From contig JAUKUA010000004.1 of assembly GCA_030549175.1 (NCBI GenBank), positions 1,984,001 through 2,048,000 of the forward strand: a DNA stretch of 64,000 nt. The letters are read 5' to 3'. Positions 10,406 through 23,236 of the stretch are shown piece by piece; position 1 is the first letter of the stretch, and each line of letters opens with the position of its first letter. Source of the DNA: Lasiosphaeris hirsuta. Taxonomy: Eukaryota > Ascomycota > Sordariomycetes > Sordariales > Lasiosphaeriaceae. The notes below the pieces were generated by a model, which searched no databases, was not told the origin of the DNA, and saw nothing but the letters and a program-made list of their open reading frames with translations. A program made the translations under genes and the position numbers.

Positions 10406-12372
10406 GGTCGCGAAAGCAATCTCGGACTTGTCGATTGAGAAGAAAAGTCGGCGATGAGGTGGGCGCCACTGGTGCGCACCGATGCGCAAAGGCGGTTGAG
10501 GTAGTTGAGTGAGAGCGAGCAGAAAGAAAACAAGTCATCAAAATAGTTGGAAAGCTTAGAGCACGACCAGAAATGACCTAAATCTAGGAAAAGAAAGAGG
10601 GGAGGGGAATACCGAGCGAAGAAGATGGAGATTACCTCAATGGGCGTGATAGAGGTAGCTCCTGCTGCTTTTTTATGAGGGGATGGGCGGTTGTTCTTGG
10701 GTCCTCGATTATCGACTTCGGATTTTTGACTTGGGATTTCTCGACGTTCTGGCAAACAAACACCACACGTCGCGCGACAACGAGCGAAACCGGGCACTAA
10801 AAGCGCAACCGACCCCAAAAAATCTCGGCACTGGCAAATTTGGTCGTTTGGCAGCTTATTCCATCACAGATTCCTCCAAGACAGGTTTGGAGGAGTCGGC
10901 GGCGCAGAGGGACGTTGTTGGTCTCTAAAACGGAGACAATTGAAGGACGCAGGACGCGCAGAAAGCCGCAGGGCGAGCTGCATGCATCGTCAGCCGAATG
11001 AAGGCCCTTGTTCGATGGCTGAAAACGGCCTGCTTCCTTTGAGGCCCAGTTGAGAGGGCGCTTTCATGACGGCGCAGAGGGGACCAATTCTTTATTTTTT
11101 CATTGTCCAGCCGATTGTCTGGACGAAGCGGTCTGAGGCACTCGGAATGCGATCTGTGGATCGGCGCGTCTTTTTGGAGCTTCTCTGGCAGCTGTCTGGC
11201 CCAGCCTTTTTGCTGCCCAAGGTCTGTGCTGTCCAGTCCCAGCCCACGTCCCACGTCCGTCTACCCCGGACGAGGCTGGACGCGTTGCGCTGGCAAGGGG
11301 TGTGCTGTCATTTGATGACTCAGCTAGTGCTGTCGCGCATGCCTCTAACGGGGGGGTATGTTGTTTGCGAAGCCGCCATGCTGGACCCCGCCAAAGCAAG
11401 GAACAAGCAGGGAAGACGATTCCCTGGCGGGTCTGCTGGTTCTTGAAACGGAATGGTGGCGCGTGTTTGGTGTGCCTCGAAACAGATCGCCCTCGGTATG
11501 CGCCCAGGGCCCTGCTCATCCATTCTTTGCGGATGCGCGAATCAATGGGTGCTGCAAGAGGTGATATCGCCGGTATGGCGGCCTGCGGCTCTGTTCCCAT
11601 CATTTCATCCAAACTGCCAGCTGCACTTTGGCGTCCCCTTCGAGAACATCCACCGTCCTCTTTGTTTGGTGGAAAGACACGAAATACGAGATCCGTAGTA
11701 CTCGGTGCTCACCAGTCCCCCCCTCCCACCAGTCTGTGTATCGCGACGTTAGCCAGTGCCGACCAAACCCAGGCTCCGAGTTCCCCGGGAAGGGCCGTTT
11801 GTGGCAACTTCGCATGCGTCGCGCTTTCCATGACCCATGACAAAGTAGTGTACTACGTAGTAGGCAGATGAAAACTTCAGGTCATCATGATGAACTTGCG
11901 CCGATGCCCCGCCGATGCAGCGGGAGAAAAGCTAAAATCCTCGAGTACATACCTACCAAGCCGCCCAACTTCGATGCTTTGCGTGCGTGCCCTAACTCAG
12001 GTCCCTTCGCAACTTCTCATCATTCTGCCACTCAGTTCACCACGTTGCTTGCTCGCACATTGGACACCCGCCAACTCCACTGATCTCGTCCAATCTTCCC
12101 TACCGGCCTCCCATCAAGGTGCCAACCGGGGGAGTTGCAAGGCACTTCTGCGGGGTCCCCTGTTTCACGGCAGCCCGCACGGGAAGGTAGCCGACTAGCG
12201 AGATTCGATTTGCGACCAAGGCCATTGTGTCTTGTTTTTTTGCTCGACCCCAAGGCACGAGGTAGCCAAGTCTCGATACATAACTGCGATTGCTCCTCTG
12301 CCTCGGAATCAGCAGCCTCGTTTTCCCCCACCGAACCTCGATCGCACCGCAAAAGAACGAAGACACGACACA
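10406..12372. promoter_or_regulatory. Long divergent intergenic region
   Basis: About 2 kb separate the SUN gene and the epimerase. Several ORFs of up to 189 codons occur on the plus strand, but none shows domain-like composition, splice signals or a plausible start, so I treat them as chance ORFs. The region should hold both promoters. Confidence 0.5.
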
Positions 12373-13797
<1,425 letters not shown>

Positions 13798-13905
13798 TCA
13801 TCAGACCATTGCGATTTGGTCGAGTCAGACTTTTCTTCACTCTTCTCCCAGTGTGTTAAACTGCATCCTACAGACTTATAATTCTCACCATAGAGCTTCT
13901 TCGCA

Positions 13906-15079
13906 TTAGACCTTGAGCAAAAGCTTTCCCGTTGACTTTCTGCCTTCCAAGTCCTCGTGCGCCTGTCTAACCTCGCTCAGCGGGTACGTCTTGAAAACCG
14001 CGATCTTGATCTTTTCAGCGGCTATGAGGTCGAACAGCTCAGTCGCGTAGCTCCTCCACTCCTCCTTGGTGACAATATAGCTGAGCAGGACAGGGCGCAT
14101 GAGCTTGATATTCTTGGGGCTCAGCCTGAGGAGGTTCACTGGGTCAACAGGACCCGACTGCGGGGTTACGTCAGTGGGTTACATCAAACAAAGCTTCACA
14201 CAAACACTTACGGCATTGCCAAAAACAATAAGAGTTCCCTTCCGCGCAATGATCTCGAGGTCGAGGTCAAACGTGGCTTTGCCAACGCCGTCAAAGATGA
14301 CATCGACGCCCCTCCCAGACGTGATCTCCTTGACACGAGCCGCGACGTCCTCACTACGGGAATCAATAACCCACTGGGCGCCGTTCTTTCGCGCCAGCTC
14401 GCATTTCTCCGGGCTACCCGCCGTGCCGATGATCTTGGCGCCCATAACCGACAGGATCTGCACGAGCTGCGAACCGGTGCCGCCCGCGGCGGCATGGACC
14501 AGTGTCCAGGGCCCTTCGCTAACACCGAGTTCCTGCTTGATGCCGGCAGCTTCGCGGACAAAGGTGAGTGCTGTCAAGCCTTGAAGCAGTGACGCGGCCG
14601 CCTGCTCTGTCGTGATGCCCGCCGGCAGAAGCACCGCCTTGGCGGCGGGGAGGGCGGTAAGCTCCGCATACGCGTGATCGGAGATGTAGCCAACCCTGTC
14701 ACCCTCCTTGAATTCGGGGGAGGACGAGGCGACGACGACGCCTCCGGCTTCCTTGCCCGTCACAAGCGGAAACGGGGCTTTGTACAAGCCAGTGCGGAAG
14801 TAGCTATTATTGGGAGAGCGGGTTAGGGGGCAGCTTTACGGTTTATACGGGGTACAGGGGTGAGCTATGCAGGGGGCAAGATGGCTCGTCCAGCGCAGGA
14901 GGATAATGGTGCAGAGCGGCTTACGTGTCAATGTAATTGATGCCAATGAATTCATTCCGGACGAGGATCTCGCCGTCCTGGAGCTGCGGGACGGGCAGGT
15001 CTGTCTTCCACTGGAGCACGTCGGCGCCGCCAGGGGCATCGATCAAGATACCGGACATGGATTTGGGAACAGGCGCCAT
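13906..15079 (-). CDS. NADPH:quinone oxidoreductase (zeta-crystallin type)
   Basis: Three exons on the minus strand, 15079-14925, 14803-14212 and 14157-13906, give 332 residues, the usual length for the Zta1/QOR branch of the medium-chain dehydrogenase family. Visible features are GILIDAPGGADVLQW at the N-terminus, NYIDTYFRTGLY across intron 1, LLQGLTALTF, and the nucleotide-binding HAAAGGTGSQLVQ. There are no zinc-binding cysteines, as expected for the quinone reductase branch. It would reduce quinones or alpha,beta-unsaturated carbonyls with NADPH. It ends 108 bp from the convergent epimerase stop. The frame stays open upstream to an ATG at 15433, so a longer form is possible (see findings). 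Confidence 0.9.
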
Positions 15080-16838
15080 GGTTGATACTTGGCGGGAGGT
15101 GGAGTCGTGCGACTTTCGGAGAGGGGCAGTGCTGAAATGCGGGGCAAAATGTTTTGCGCTGTGTGTGACGAGTCCTCGTAGCGTGTTGGGAAATGGACGG
15201 GGGAATGGTGGTGGTGGTGACGACGACGATGAGGGTGAAAATGGGGCGGGCAGTAAATTCGACGATATCAATTGACTGCGGGCTTTAATACGGAAATCGG
15301 GGTGAGAGGTTGAGAAGAAGCCATAGTCTTGGAAAGCACGACTTGAAGACGCTATCCCGGCGGCGCGGCGGAACATCATTTGTACGGAGCAATCGAAGCT
15401 CGAAGCCGCCATGAGCCGATGGGTCGCTAACATTAATCCGATAGAGCTGTTGATTCAGGTCTCCTTTCCGCGGTGTTGCGAGTGATCCATATGACAGCTC
15501 CCATTCCCCCAGTGCTGGAGGGGCATCGCGACTGCGGGGATTCTCCACAAATGAACGGGAATATGACAAATGATGTCATTGGCAGCTGCCGTCCTTTCCG
15601 CCATGCCAATGCTGTAAAGGGAAACATTCATGCTTGAGTTAGCGCTAACCTCCATATTCACAGTTCGGTAAGGTGTGCCTGAATTTCTGTGGTGTGTGGG
15701 CTGTATCCGACCATTCTAAAGGAATGCGCGCGGGCTGTGAGGGCGGGCCGGGGGTTGGAGCCGGCTCCTTCGCTCCTGCCGGCTTGGGCAACGCCCAGGA
15801 CTGGGTCTGCCTACCAGACGGCCTCGTTCTGGTATGTCCTTCAAGGCTGGCTTACCTGTCACACCGCGCGGTCACAGTCCAGAGTCCAGACATTCGCCTG
15901 CCACGTCCTGTTTGCGGGACACAACCCGCCACCCAGCGCGTGGCTGCATCCCAGCTCCGTCCGCCAATGTTTTTGTGCGCTATTGGCGAGAAATTGCTGG
16001 AGCGCGGCTACGATTCGAGCTGCGGCCCTGGCGCCAGTGGACCAGGCACTCCCGAGTCCTATCTGGCTGAGCTGTCAGGTTCTCCGGTTCTACTCTCTTG
16101 CCGTGCGCGTCGTGCTCCTGTGCAAATTTCAGATATCGGATTGAGATATCCGTCCTACCCTCCACTCGCACCATCTTCGGTGTGGCTCAAGCTCTCCAGG
16201 TGATGTCCCACGACTAGCCGTTCGCTACCTCTCTGTCAAGTCGCGCGAGCAGCGTCAGGTTGAGTCTAGACAGAGCCTCTTCTGCTTCAAACCATCTCTT
16301 TTTCATTTACTGCAATATTCTGCTGTGCTCTCTACCCCTAGCTTCTCTTTCTAAGCTCCCCTCGATTCTATCACCGAAAGCTTGGACACTTGTGCACTGG
16401 AGCGGGAATCCGCCACGCGGCGACCCACCTAACACGTAACAGGGAGGCTGCGCAAAACCTTTGTCGAGGCAGATCGGCGAAACACACATTCGACAAGCCC
16501 GTCGCTCAGGCGCTTTCCACCTGACGCTCCCTGTGCCCTGCTGAACGTCAGGACTTGCCCTTGGCTATGAGGACTGGCTCGTGGGACCTCAGCGGTTCTC
16601 TCAAAGGTGTCTTCGTACTCGCACCCCGGCCATATACTTTTCACGATTTTATAAAAATAGGCTGTAGCTTATAGCTCACTGCCGGCTGACAGCTTGCAGC
16701 TTACCGCCTACAGCTTTGTTAAGTCTGCCGCCCACCGCTGACCCTAACTACCGTGCCGCCCGACGTGGTGGAGTGATACATCATTGCCGGATCCAGCCGC
16801 TCCCGCAGACAGTGGACCCCGAGATTTCCTAGGCTGCA
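15080..16838. promoter_or_regulatory. Divergent intergenic region with AGCTT-rich patch
   Basis: About 1.76 kb between the quinone oxidoreductase and the ankyrin gene. ORFs here look random. At about 16662-16720 the words TAGCTT, CAGCTT and ACAGCTT recur five or so times within 60 bp, 120-180 bp before the ankyrin start. This could be a cluster of short regulatory sites, but it may be chance. Confidence 0.4.
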
Positions 16839-19800
16839 ATGGCGTCGGTCCCAAGCCCGGATGGCCGCCAGGCCCAGCTCCGACGTCTCGCGGCTGACTG
16901 GGGCGTTGCGGACCCGGCGCCTGTCGCCGTGGCTCCGCTAACACCGAGCCCCCGGTCTTCAAACGACGAATTTCTTGCTGAAGACTTTCTGAAGCGCCGC
17001 CGACTGTCAGAAAATGGGGAGAGGAACTCACAGGGAGGCACTATCAAGCGGGCATTCGGCTCCAGCAGAAAGACTTGGGAGCCCAAGGAGATCTTCGACG
17101 CCCTCGACGCTCACGTCGGCAACTGCGGTGACCCCGGCGTTGCAGATGCCCTCATCGCAAAGCTCCGCCTAGTTGGCGGCGACTTCAACGTCTCAAATGT
17201 GAAGAATAAAACTAGCCTGCTCACTCGGAGGAAAAGCATCGAGTCAATGGAGCGCAGCCGGGTCCTGCAAAAAGCCATACAAAACCGTCAGCCAGACATG
17301 GTCGCTGTCTTAGTTGAACACGCAGACCCTTTCACACTTGATGCAGCGTTGCCCTTTGCCATACGGTCCGGTGATGCAAGAATGCTGCAAATGCTCCTCC
17401 AGCGTGGTGCAAACACTGCTCAGAACCAGGACTCTCAGGACGCCTTCCGCCAAATGTGCATTGTCGGTGGCCAAGCCGACTTGGTGGGCCTTATCTTGCA
17501 ATCGGCAGGAAAGCCCCCGGCACAATGGATATCCATGGCCATGGTGGACGCAGCACGTAAGGGCTGTCTCGACACCGTCCTGAGACTCAGTCGGTCGACT
17601 GCTGACGCCAATTATTCCAACGCCGAGGCACTCAAAACAGCCATCGCTCTGTGCCGGGTCGACATTGCACTTGCCATCCTCACAGGCACCAATCCGCCGA
17701 TCCAAGGCGGCCAGGGTCTGATGGAGAGCTTCTCCGAACTCTTCGAGCACAGAACTATCGGCCCAAACGAGAAGATGGCTTTCACCGAGGCGCTTTTGTG
17801 TGCCGGGGCTTCTGGGGATCAAGTCTCGCTTGCGCTGGCCCATGCTTGCTTTACAGAATTTTACGATATGGTTGATCTTCTTGTGACATATGGAGCCTCC
17901 GTCGAGTTTCAAGACGCCAACGTCCTGCGCCGCGCCATTTCCAATGGGCAAAGTAGTCTGGTTCAACTGCTCCTCAACGAGAAATCGACCCTAAGCCCCG
18001 TATATGCTTCAGAGTGTGTCGGCATAATCCCCAAGTCGATTGCGCCCGAGGACCGCCACGCCATCTTGAGTATATTGTTGCGGAAGGGAGCAAAAGGGAT
18101 ACCGCTACATAACGCGTTGATTTGTGCTGTAGAAGCGTGCGACTTGCAGTCGGTTGACCTCCTTCTCACGCCACAGTTCCCAGGCCAAAGAGCTATCTCC
18201 AGCAGTGATCTTCGGGGCGGCCGTCCAACAGCGATTGACAGACACGAAGTGGCCTCGGTAGACCACAGGAACGGAATGGCCCTAAGTGTTGCGATAGGGA
18301 TGAACTATCTCCCGGCGGTCAAACGGCTCCTGGCCGGGAAGCCGTCCCCAGAAACCCTCGCTCAAGTCTTTTCTCAAGTTTTCATGTTGCCACCTGCGGA
18401 TCGATATCACATGACAGAGCTCCTTCTTGCTGCAGGTCTTTCTGGGTTTGGGGTTTCGGCGGCATTACAGGAAGCTATTGAGGAGCTACCTCCACGACGT
18501 GATGAGAGGTTCATCAGCCTCCTGCTCCGACATAATGCCGATGGGAATTTTAATGACGGTGCTGGAATCCTCTCAGCCATCACCATCAGGGACCTCGGTC
18601 TTTTAGAGACATTACTGAGAAACAGGCCGACCGCTCAAATCACAGCCGCAGCCATGGCCAGAGCCATGATGGTAGAGGATAAGCGCATCAGATTTGGCAT
18701 GGTGAAGTTGTTGGTCAGTGCCGGAGCAGGTCGAGAGGGCCCGGAAGTCTCGCAAGCATTGTTGCAGCTCCTGCCCATCAAGCCAGTCGACGTACCTCTT
18801 GTCTCGTTGCTTGTCGAGCAAGGGCGTGCCGACGCCAATTTTGATCAAGGCGCTCCTGTTGTTCTTGGTACGCTCGTGCCATCCACTTGTTATATTCATC
18901 TGCTGATTCGTCTTAGCCGCCGGAGACCCGGACCCTGCCGTCCTCGAGCTCGTTCTCCAACATGGTAAACCAGATAATCAAAGCTTATCTCGTGGTTTCG
19001 ATGTCATCTGCGAGATCCCCACCACCCCCGCAAAGGCCGCCAAAGTCGATATGATCCTACGTCGCACGAACCAAAAAGAATTACTCAATGCCGCGCTGCA
19101 CAAGGAGGTGCAAACAGTGCTCAAGTCTCCCGTTGAGGCGCGCAACCCTGCCGTTGTCAAGTCTCTTTTGTCAGCAGGCGCCGACGTCAATTCTCACAAG
19201 GCTGCGATGCTCTGCTTTGCTGTGAAGGCTGCTGATGCACAGATGCTCGACTTGATGCTCACAGCGAACCCATCCCCCGCCTCCCTTGCAGCAGCACTTC
19301 CTCACTCACTCAACATAGCCCACCCAAGGGATCGGCTGAGCTTCACTCGGAGGCTAATCGATTCCGGCGCCCCAAGTGCCGAGGCGAATCGAGCGTTGAT
19401 TTATGCGATTACCGCCCACTCCAACGATTATCCATTGATGGAAGCCCTAGCTGCCCATGCTGAATCCACCGATGGCGAAGCCTTGATCTTGGCAGTAGGG
19501 AAAGAGAACCCCAAGATCGTCAACTTGCTGCTTGAGAAAGCTCCGATACGATATCAGGCACCCGTTCTGCAAAGCGTGTTCCAAGAAGCCACAAAGGTCA
19601 AAAGCAAGGAGAAGAGAGTCACAATCTGCCTGCTGCTTCTTCAGAAAGGGGTTGCAGGCCAGATCGTGTCTGACGCCCTCCTTGCGGCTGCCTCGGACGG
19701 GGATTTACCCCTTGGCTCTATTTTGATAGACTACGGAGCAAGCGTGGAGCACCATGATGGCCAGGCCATTGTTGAAGCCTGCGGCGCTGGTGCGCCAGAC

Positions 19801-22434
19801 GTGCTCAAGATGCTCCTCGGTAGTAAGATGGAGATCAAGAAGCAAACCCTCACCAAAGGGTTTCAGGCAGCAACCCAGATCAGTGATCTCGGTAGACGAG
19901 CAGAGGTGTTCCGTCTATTGTTGGATAATGGGGTTGTCGGTGAGGCTGTGGACGCGCAACTCATATCTGCAGCAAAGTTCGGGGAAGATGGAGAGGGGTT
20001 GGTTAGACTACTTCTCCAGTTTGGGGCTGATGTCGACTACAACTCCGGGGAAGCCATCTGGAATGCCACCAGAAGCGCTATCATGGGTAGCCTAAAACCC
20101 CTTCTCGGAATTGAAAAGGTTGGCAAGCGTCAAAGAAGGCCATCTCATGCCACGCTACTTCGAGCGTTGAAGGCAAGTCGGAAGTTGAGCCAGGATCCTC
20201 GGTATCAGGTCATCGAATGGCTTTTTGAGGCTGGATTACCTGCTTCTGAGGAGATTCACATCGCATTGAACAGAGCCGTGAGGGACGATCCAGACCCACG
20301 GCTCATCCGACTACTGCTCAAACACGGGGCTTCGCCGATGGTTAACGGTTGCGAGACTCTAATTGACGCGGCTCAGCTTCTTTCGGCGGATGTCCTGGCG
20401 GTGTTGATCGACTCAGACATTCCTCAGCAAGATATATCATGGACATTCCAGCAAGCCTTTACGCTGGATACTGTGGACACTTGGCTGACAGAGCGAGGCA
20501 TCCTCATCGCAAAGATGCTCATGGAAAGGGGTGCGGCCGGGGAAAGCCTATCCGCGGCTTTGAGCACGGCCATCGACCATTACGGCACAGAAAAGGACTC
20601 GGCAGCTCGGCAACTTGCCCGGCTGCTGCTGCTGCACAAGGCCGATGTCAGCTATCAGGGCGGCCTCGTAGTCCAGAAAGCAGCTGAGCGCGCAGACCCA
20701 GAACTCATTCATCAGATCCTTCAACAAAAGCCCGATTCTCGGGCTGTATCCATGGCGTTCCCATGCCTATTTGACTCGGACCTCTCGGAGGAAGATACCC
20801 TCCGACTTGTTACACTGTTTACCGACTATCACGACGGAGAGGAACGACTCGACGCAATGTTCCAATATCCAGAGTCCAAGCCGGTCATCTTCCGCGCGCT
20901 TGCCAAGTTTCCGCGGTCTTTCAGAATGCTGCAGACCCTCCTTGACGCTGGATACTACCATGATCAACTCACAATGCTACGGGTCATGGATGAGGTTGGT
21001 GAGGATGAGCCTGTCAGCCTTCTGTTTTGGTCACTCTTCCAGCCTCAAAAGAAGGTCAGCAGTGCCATCATCGAGCTGCTCATCGAGCGGGGCGCCAAGG
21101 TCAACTTTGAGACGCGCTTATCTAAAACGACGCCTCTCATGCTGGCGATCCAAGCCAAACGCCTTGATCTCGTAGGTACACTGATCCTCGCCGGGGCCGA
21201 AGTTGATGTAGCGGACATCACGGGAAATACCCCAATGACGATGGCGACCAAAATTGGAGGAGACCTCGGGACTTTGATGATGACGAAGATTTTGGCTGCC
21301 GACCCATCCAAGAACGACGGCTCCTTGCACAACGCCGCGAGGGAGCTAAATCTCAAGACATTGCATGTCCTCATTGACTTTGGGCACGATCTTGACTTCC
21401 CCAGCACACTTCATGGCGGTCGCAGCGCGCTGGGTGAGCTTTGCCTCAATGCCGCCCACGCCGGGCCCCTGTCGCCTACGCAGGAAAAGCAGATGGAAAA
21501 AGTCATGGCACTTCTCATCGAGAAAGGGACTGATCTCACCATACAGTCGGATGGCAAGTCCGTCTTACTTCTTGCACTCAGCTCAGCCGATCCGGTTCCG
21601 ACCACGCGCGCGCTCCTCAAAGTTGGGCTATGGAAATTTGTCAACCGTGTGTGCAACCACTTCACAGATGGCACATACACGTACTCTCCCTCGCAGTTCG
21701 TTGCACGGGTGCTTCCTCCGTCCGACGTTCAATCTGAACTCGGCCAGTTACTCAAGGCCAACCGTGCCACAGACGTCTACTTTGCAAACGATGGCCCGCA
21801 ACCCGAGGGCGCCGTTAACCTCCCAGAGGAACTGCTGCGTGCTGAGCGGGAGCGGCGCGCTCGGGACGAGCGTATTGCCAAAGAGTCGGAAGAGCACATG
21901 ATCGCACTGGCTCGAACCAAAGAGATTGCGCAAATCCAGAACCAAATCTTCCTCTCGCGGGCTGAGCTAGAGGACTCGAGGGCTCGCCGCAAGCTTGAGG
22001 AGGATATCAACGGCATCAGGGAACGCCAGGCGATCGAGGACCAAGGCTTCGCCGCAGAACTGCGACGGCGGAAGGCGGAGCGCGAGGCCGCGATACAGCA
22101 TGAGCAGCAGCTTACCGAGGCGGGTATGATGCGGACCCGGCTCATTGCTGATACGGAGCTGGATTTGGAGAACCGGAAGCAGGAGAGGTTGCTTGGGTGG
22201 GACCACACTCTTAGTGCGCAGAGAGTGGCGAATGCGAAGCAGCTGAGCGCGCTACGGATCAAGGAGAGGGAGGCGATCGAGAAGCTTGATACGGCCAGCG
22301 ACGTGAGGACGGTTAAGAGGATCGAGGAGCATAGGAAGCTCGTCGATAGCCAGAATACGCTCGCGACGAGGCTGGCTGCCGGGGGGATCGACCAGAGGAA
22401 GCAGATTGGGTACATCACTGGCGAACTTGATTGA
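16839..22434 (+). CDS. Giant ankyrin-repeat protein with C-terminal coiled coil
   Basis: Two exons, 16839-18867 and 18917-22434, join in phase 1 across a 49-bp intron and give 1848 residues. Splicing restores VVLAAGDPDPAVLELVLQHG, which continues the repeat pattern, so the two long ORFs are one gene. From about residue 130 to 1560 the protein is built of divergent ankyrin-like helical repeats, seen as recurring LLLxxGA, LLLQRGAN and LLLKHGAS words. About 1650-1840 is a charged Arg/Glu-rich coiled coil. The N-terminus is short, Ser/Pro-rich and has a basic KRRR patch. There is no transmembrane segment or NACHT/ATPase domain. Ankyrin arrays bind proteins; the partner and role are unknown. Confidence 0.85.
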
Positions 22435-22752
22435 AGATAGGGGTGCGGGAAAATTTGATGATGCCATGTCGTGATGTGATGTCAAAACTGGTTCTGGGTT
22501 TGGAGTTTGAAAGTTATTTAGGCATTTAGGGGACTCGGAGTTGCAGTTCATAAGATACCAGCTTCGGTCAAGATTGCTGCATATTACTACCACTGCCTAC
22601 ATGGATGATACTCATAGGAAATTTCATTCAATACTTGTATTGAGAAACGTGTGTTCTGGGGAGAAACCATCGGCTTTGAGATAGTGTTGAGATAGTGTTG
22701 AAGAATCGTCCTGGTTCTTTCATCCGCGCCCCCTTTCTCTACACCGCCTAGC

Positions 22753-22774
22753 AAAAAAAAAAAAAAAAAAAAAA
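22753..22774 (+). repeat. Poly-A run, 22 nt
   Basis: Uninterrupted A22. It could be a simple homopolymer or the tail of a decayed retroposed copy. No element body or target-site duplication could be recognised next to it. Confidence 0.8.
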
Positions 22775-22919
22775 TACATTTCCTTGCACCGGTTTCGATT
22801 GATCAACAATCTTGCCAGTCTGTTCTTCTTTAGATTTAGATTACCTACCATGGGGTACATCACCTCACATTGACCCAAGTCTGCCCTCAGACCCAAGTCT
22901 CGTGTAGGGAGGGATATCG

Positions 22920-23040
22920 AACCCCTCAAAGGCGTTTCTAGCATCAAAAATGGTATTTCTAGTATTTTGAAGGGCCTTTTTAGCAGCCCAAAGGGCCTTT
23001 TCTACCCTTTGAAAAGGCCCTATAGTATATTTCCAAAAAG
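22920..23040 (-). repeat. Dispersed repeat, copy 1 (GGCCTTTT-rich)
   Basis: AT-rich stretch with repeated AAGGGCCTTTT words. Its reverse complement aligns by eye with 37310-37430: both contain a block of the form GCC(C/T)TTC-AAATACT-GAAA-ACC-TTTTGATGCT. Two copies in opposite orientation 14 kb apart, both outside genes, suggest a small dispersed repeat family. Confidence 0.55.
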
Positions 23041-23236
23041 TTCATTTCTTGAGTAACAGAACGAGTTAATCCTGCAGGTACCTTGACGTTCACGGTGCCG
23101 AAGCACGCAGTGAATGGAGCTCGATATAGTAGGTGACGACGTTGGACGATAGGTCGGCATTGCCGCCGCAAGAGATCTCTTCATTCCATTTGGAGGTCCG
23201 AGAGCAATTCCCAAATTCTCTCCAACCAAATCTATT

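Larger units (their letters stand above)
22435..23236. other. Convergent intergenic region with poly-A and repeat
   Basis: About 0.8 kb between the ankyrin and DUF6604 3' ends. It contains a 22-nt A run (22753-22774) and the dispersed repeat described separately at 22920-23040. No gene is seen. Confidence 0.5.

Noticed and set aside
11302..11871. 189-codon ORF between the SUN and epimerase genes
   Set aside because: Random-looking composition, no motif, no splice context; long ORFs are expected by chance in GC-rich DNA.
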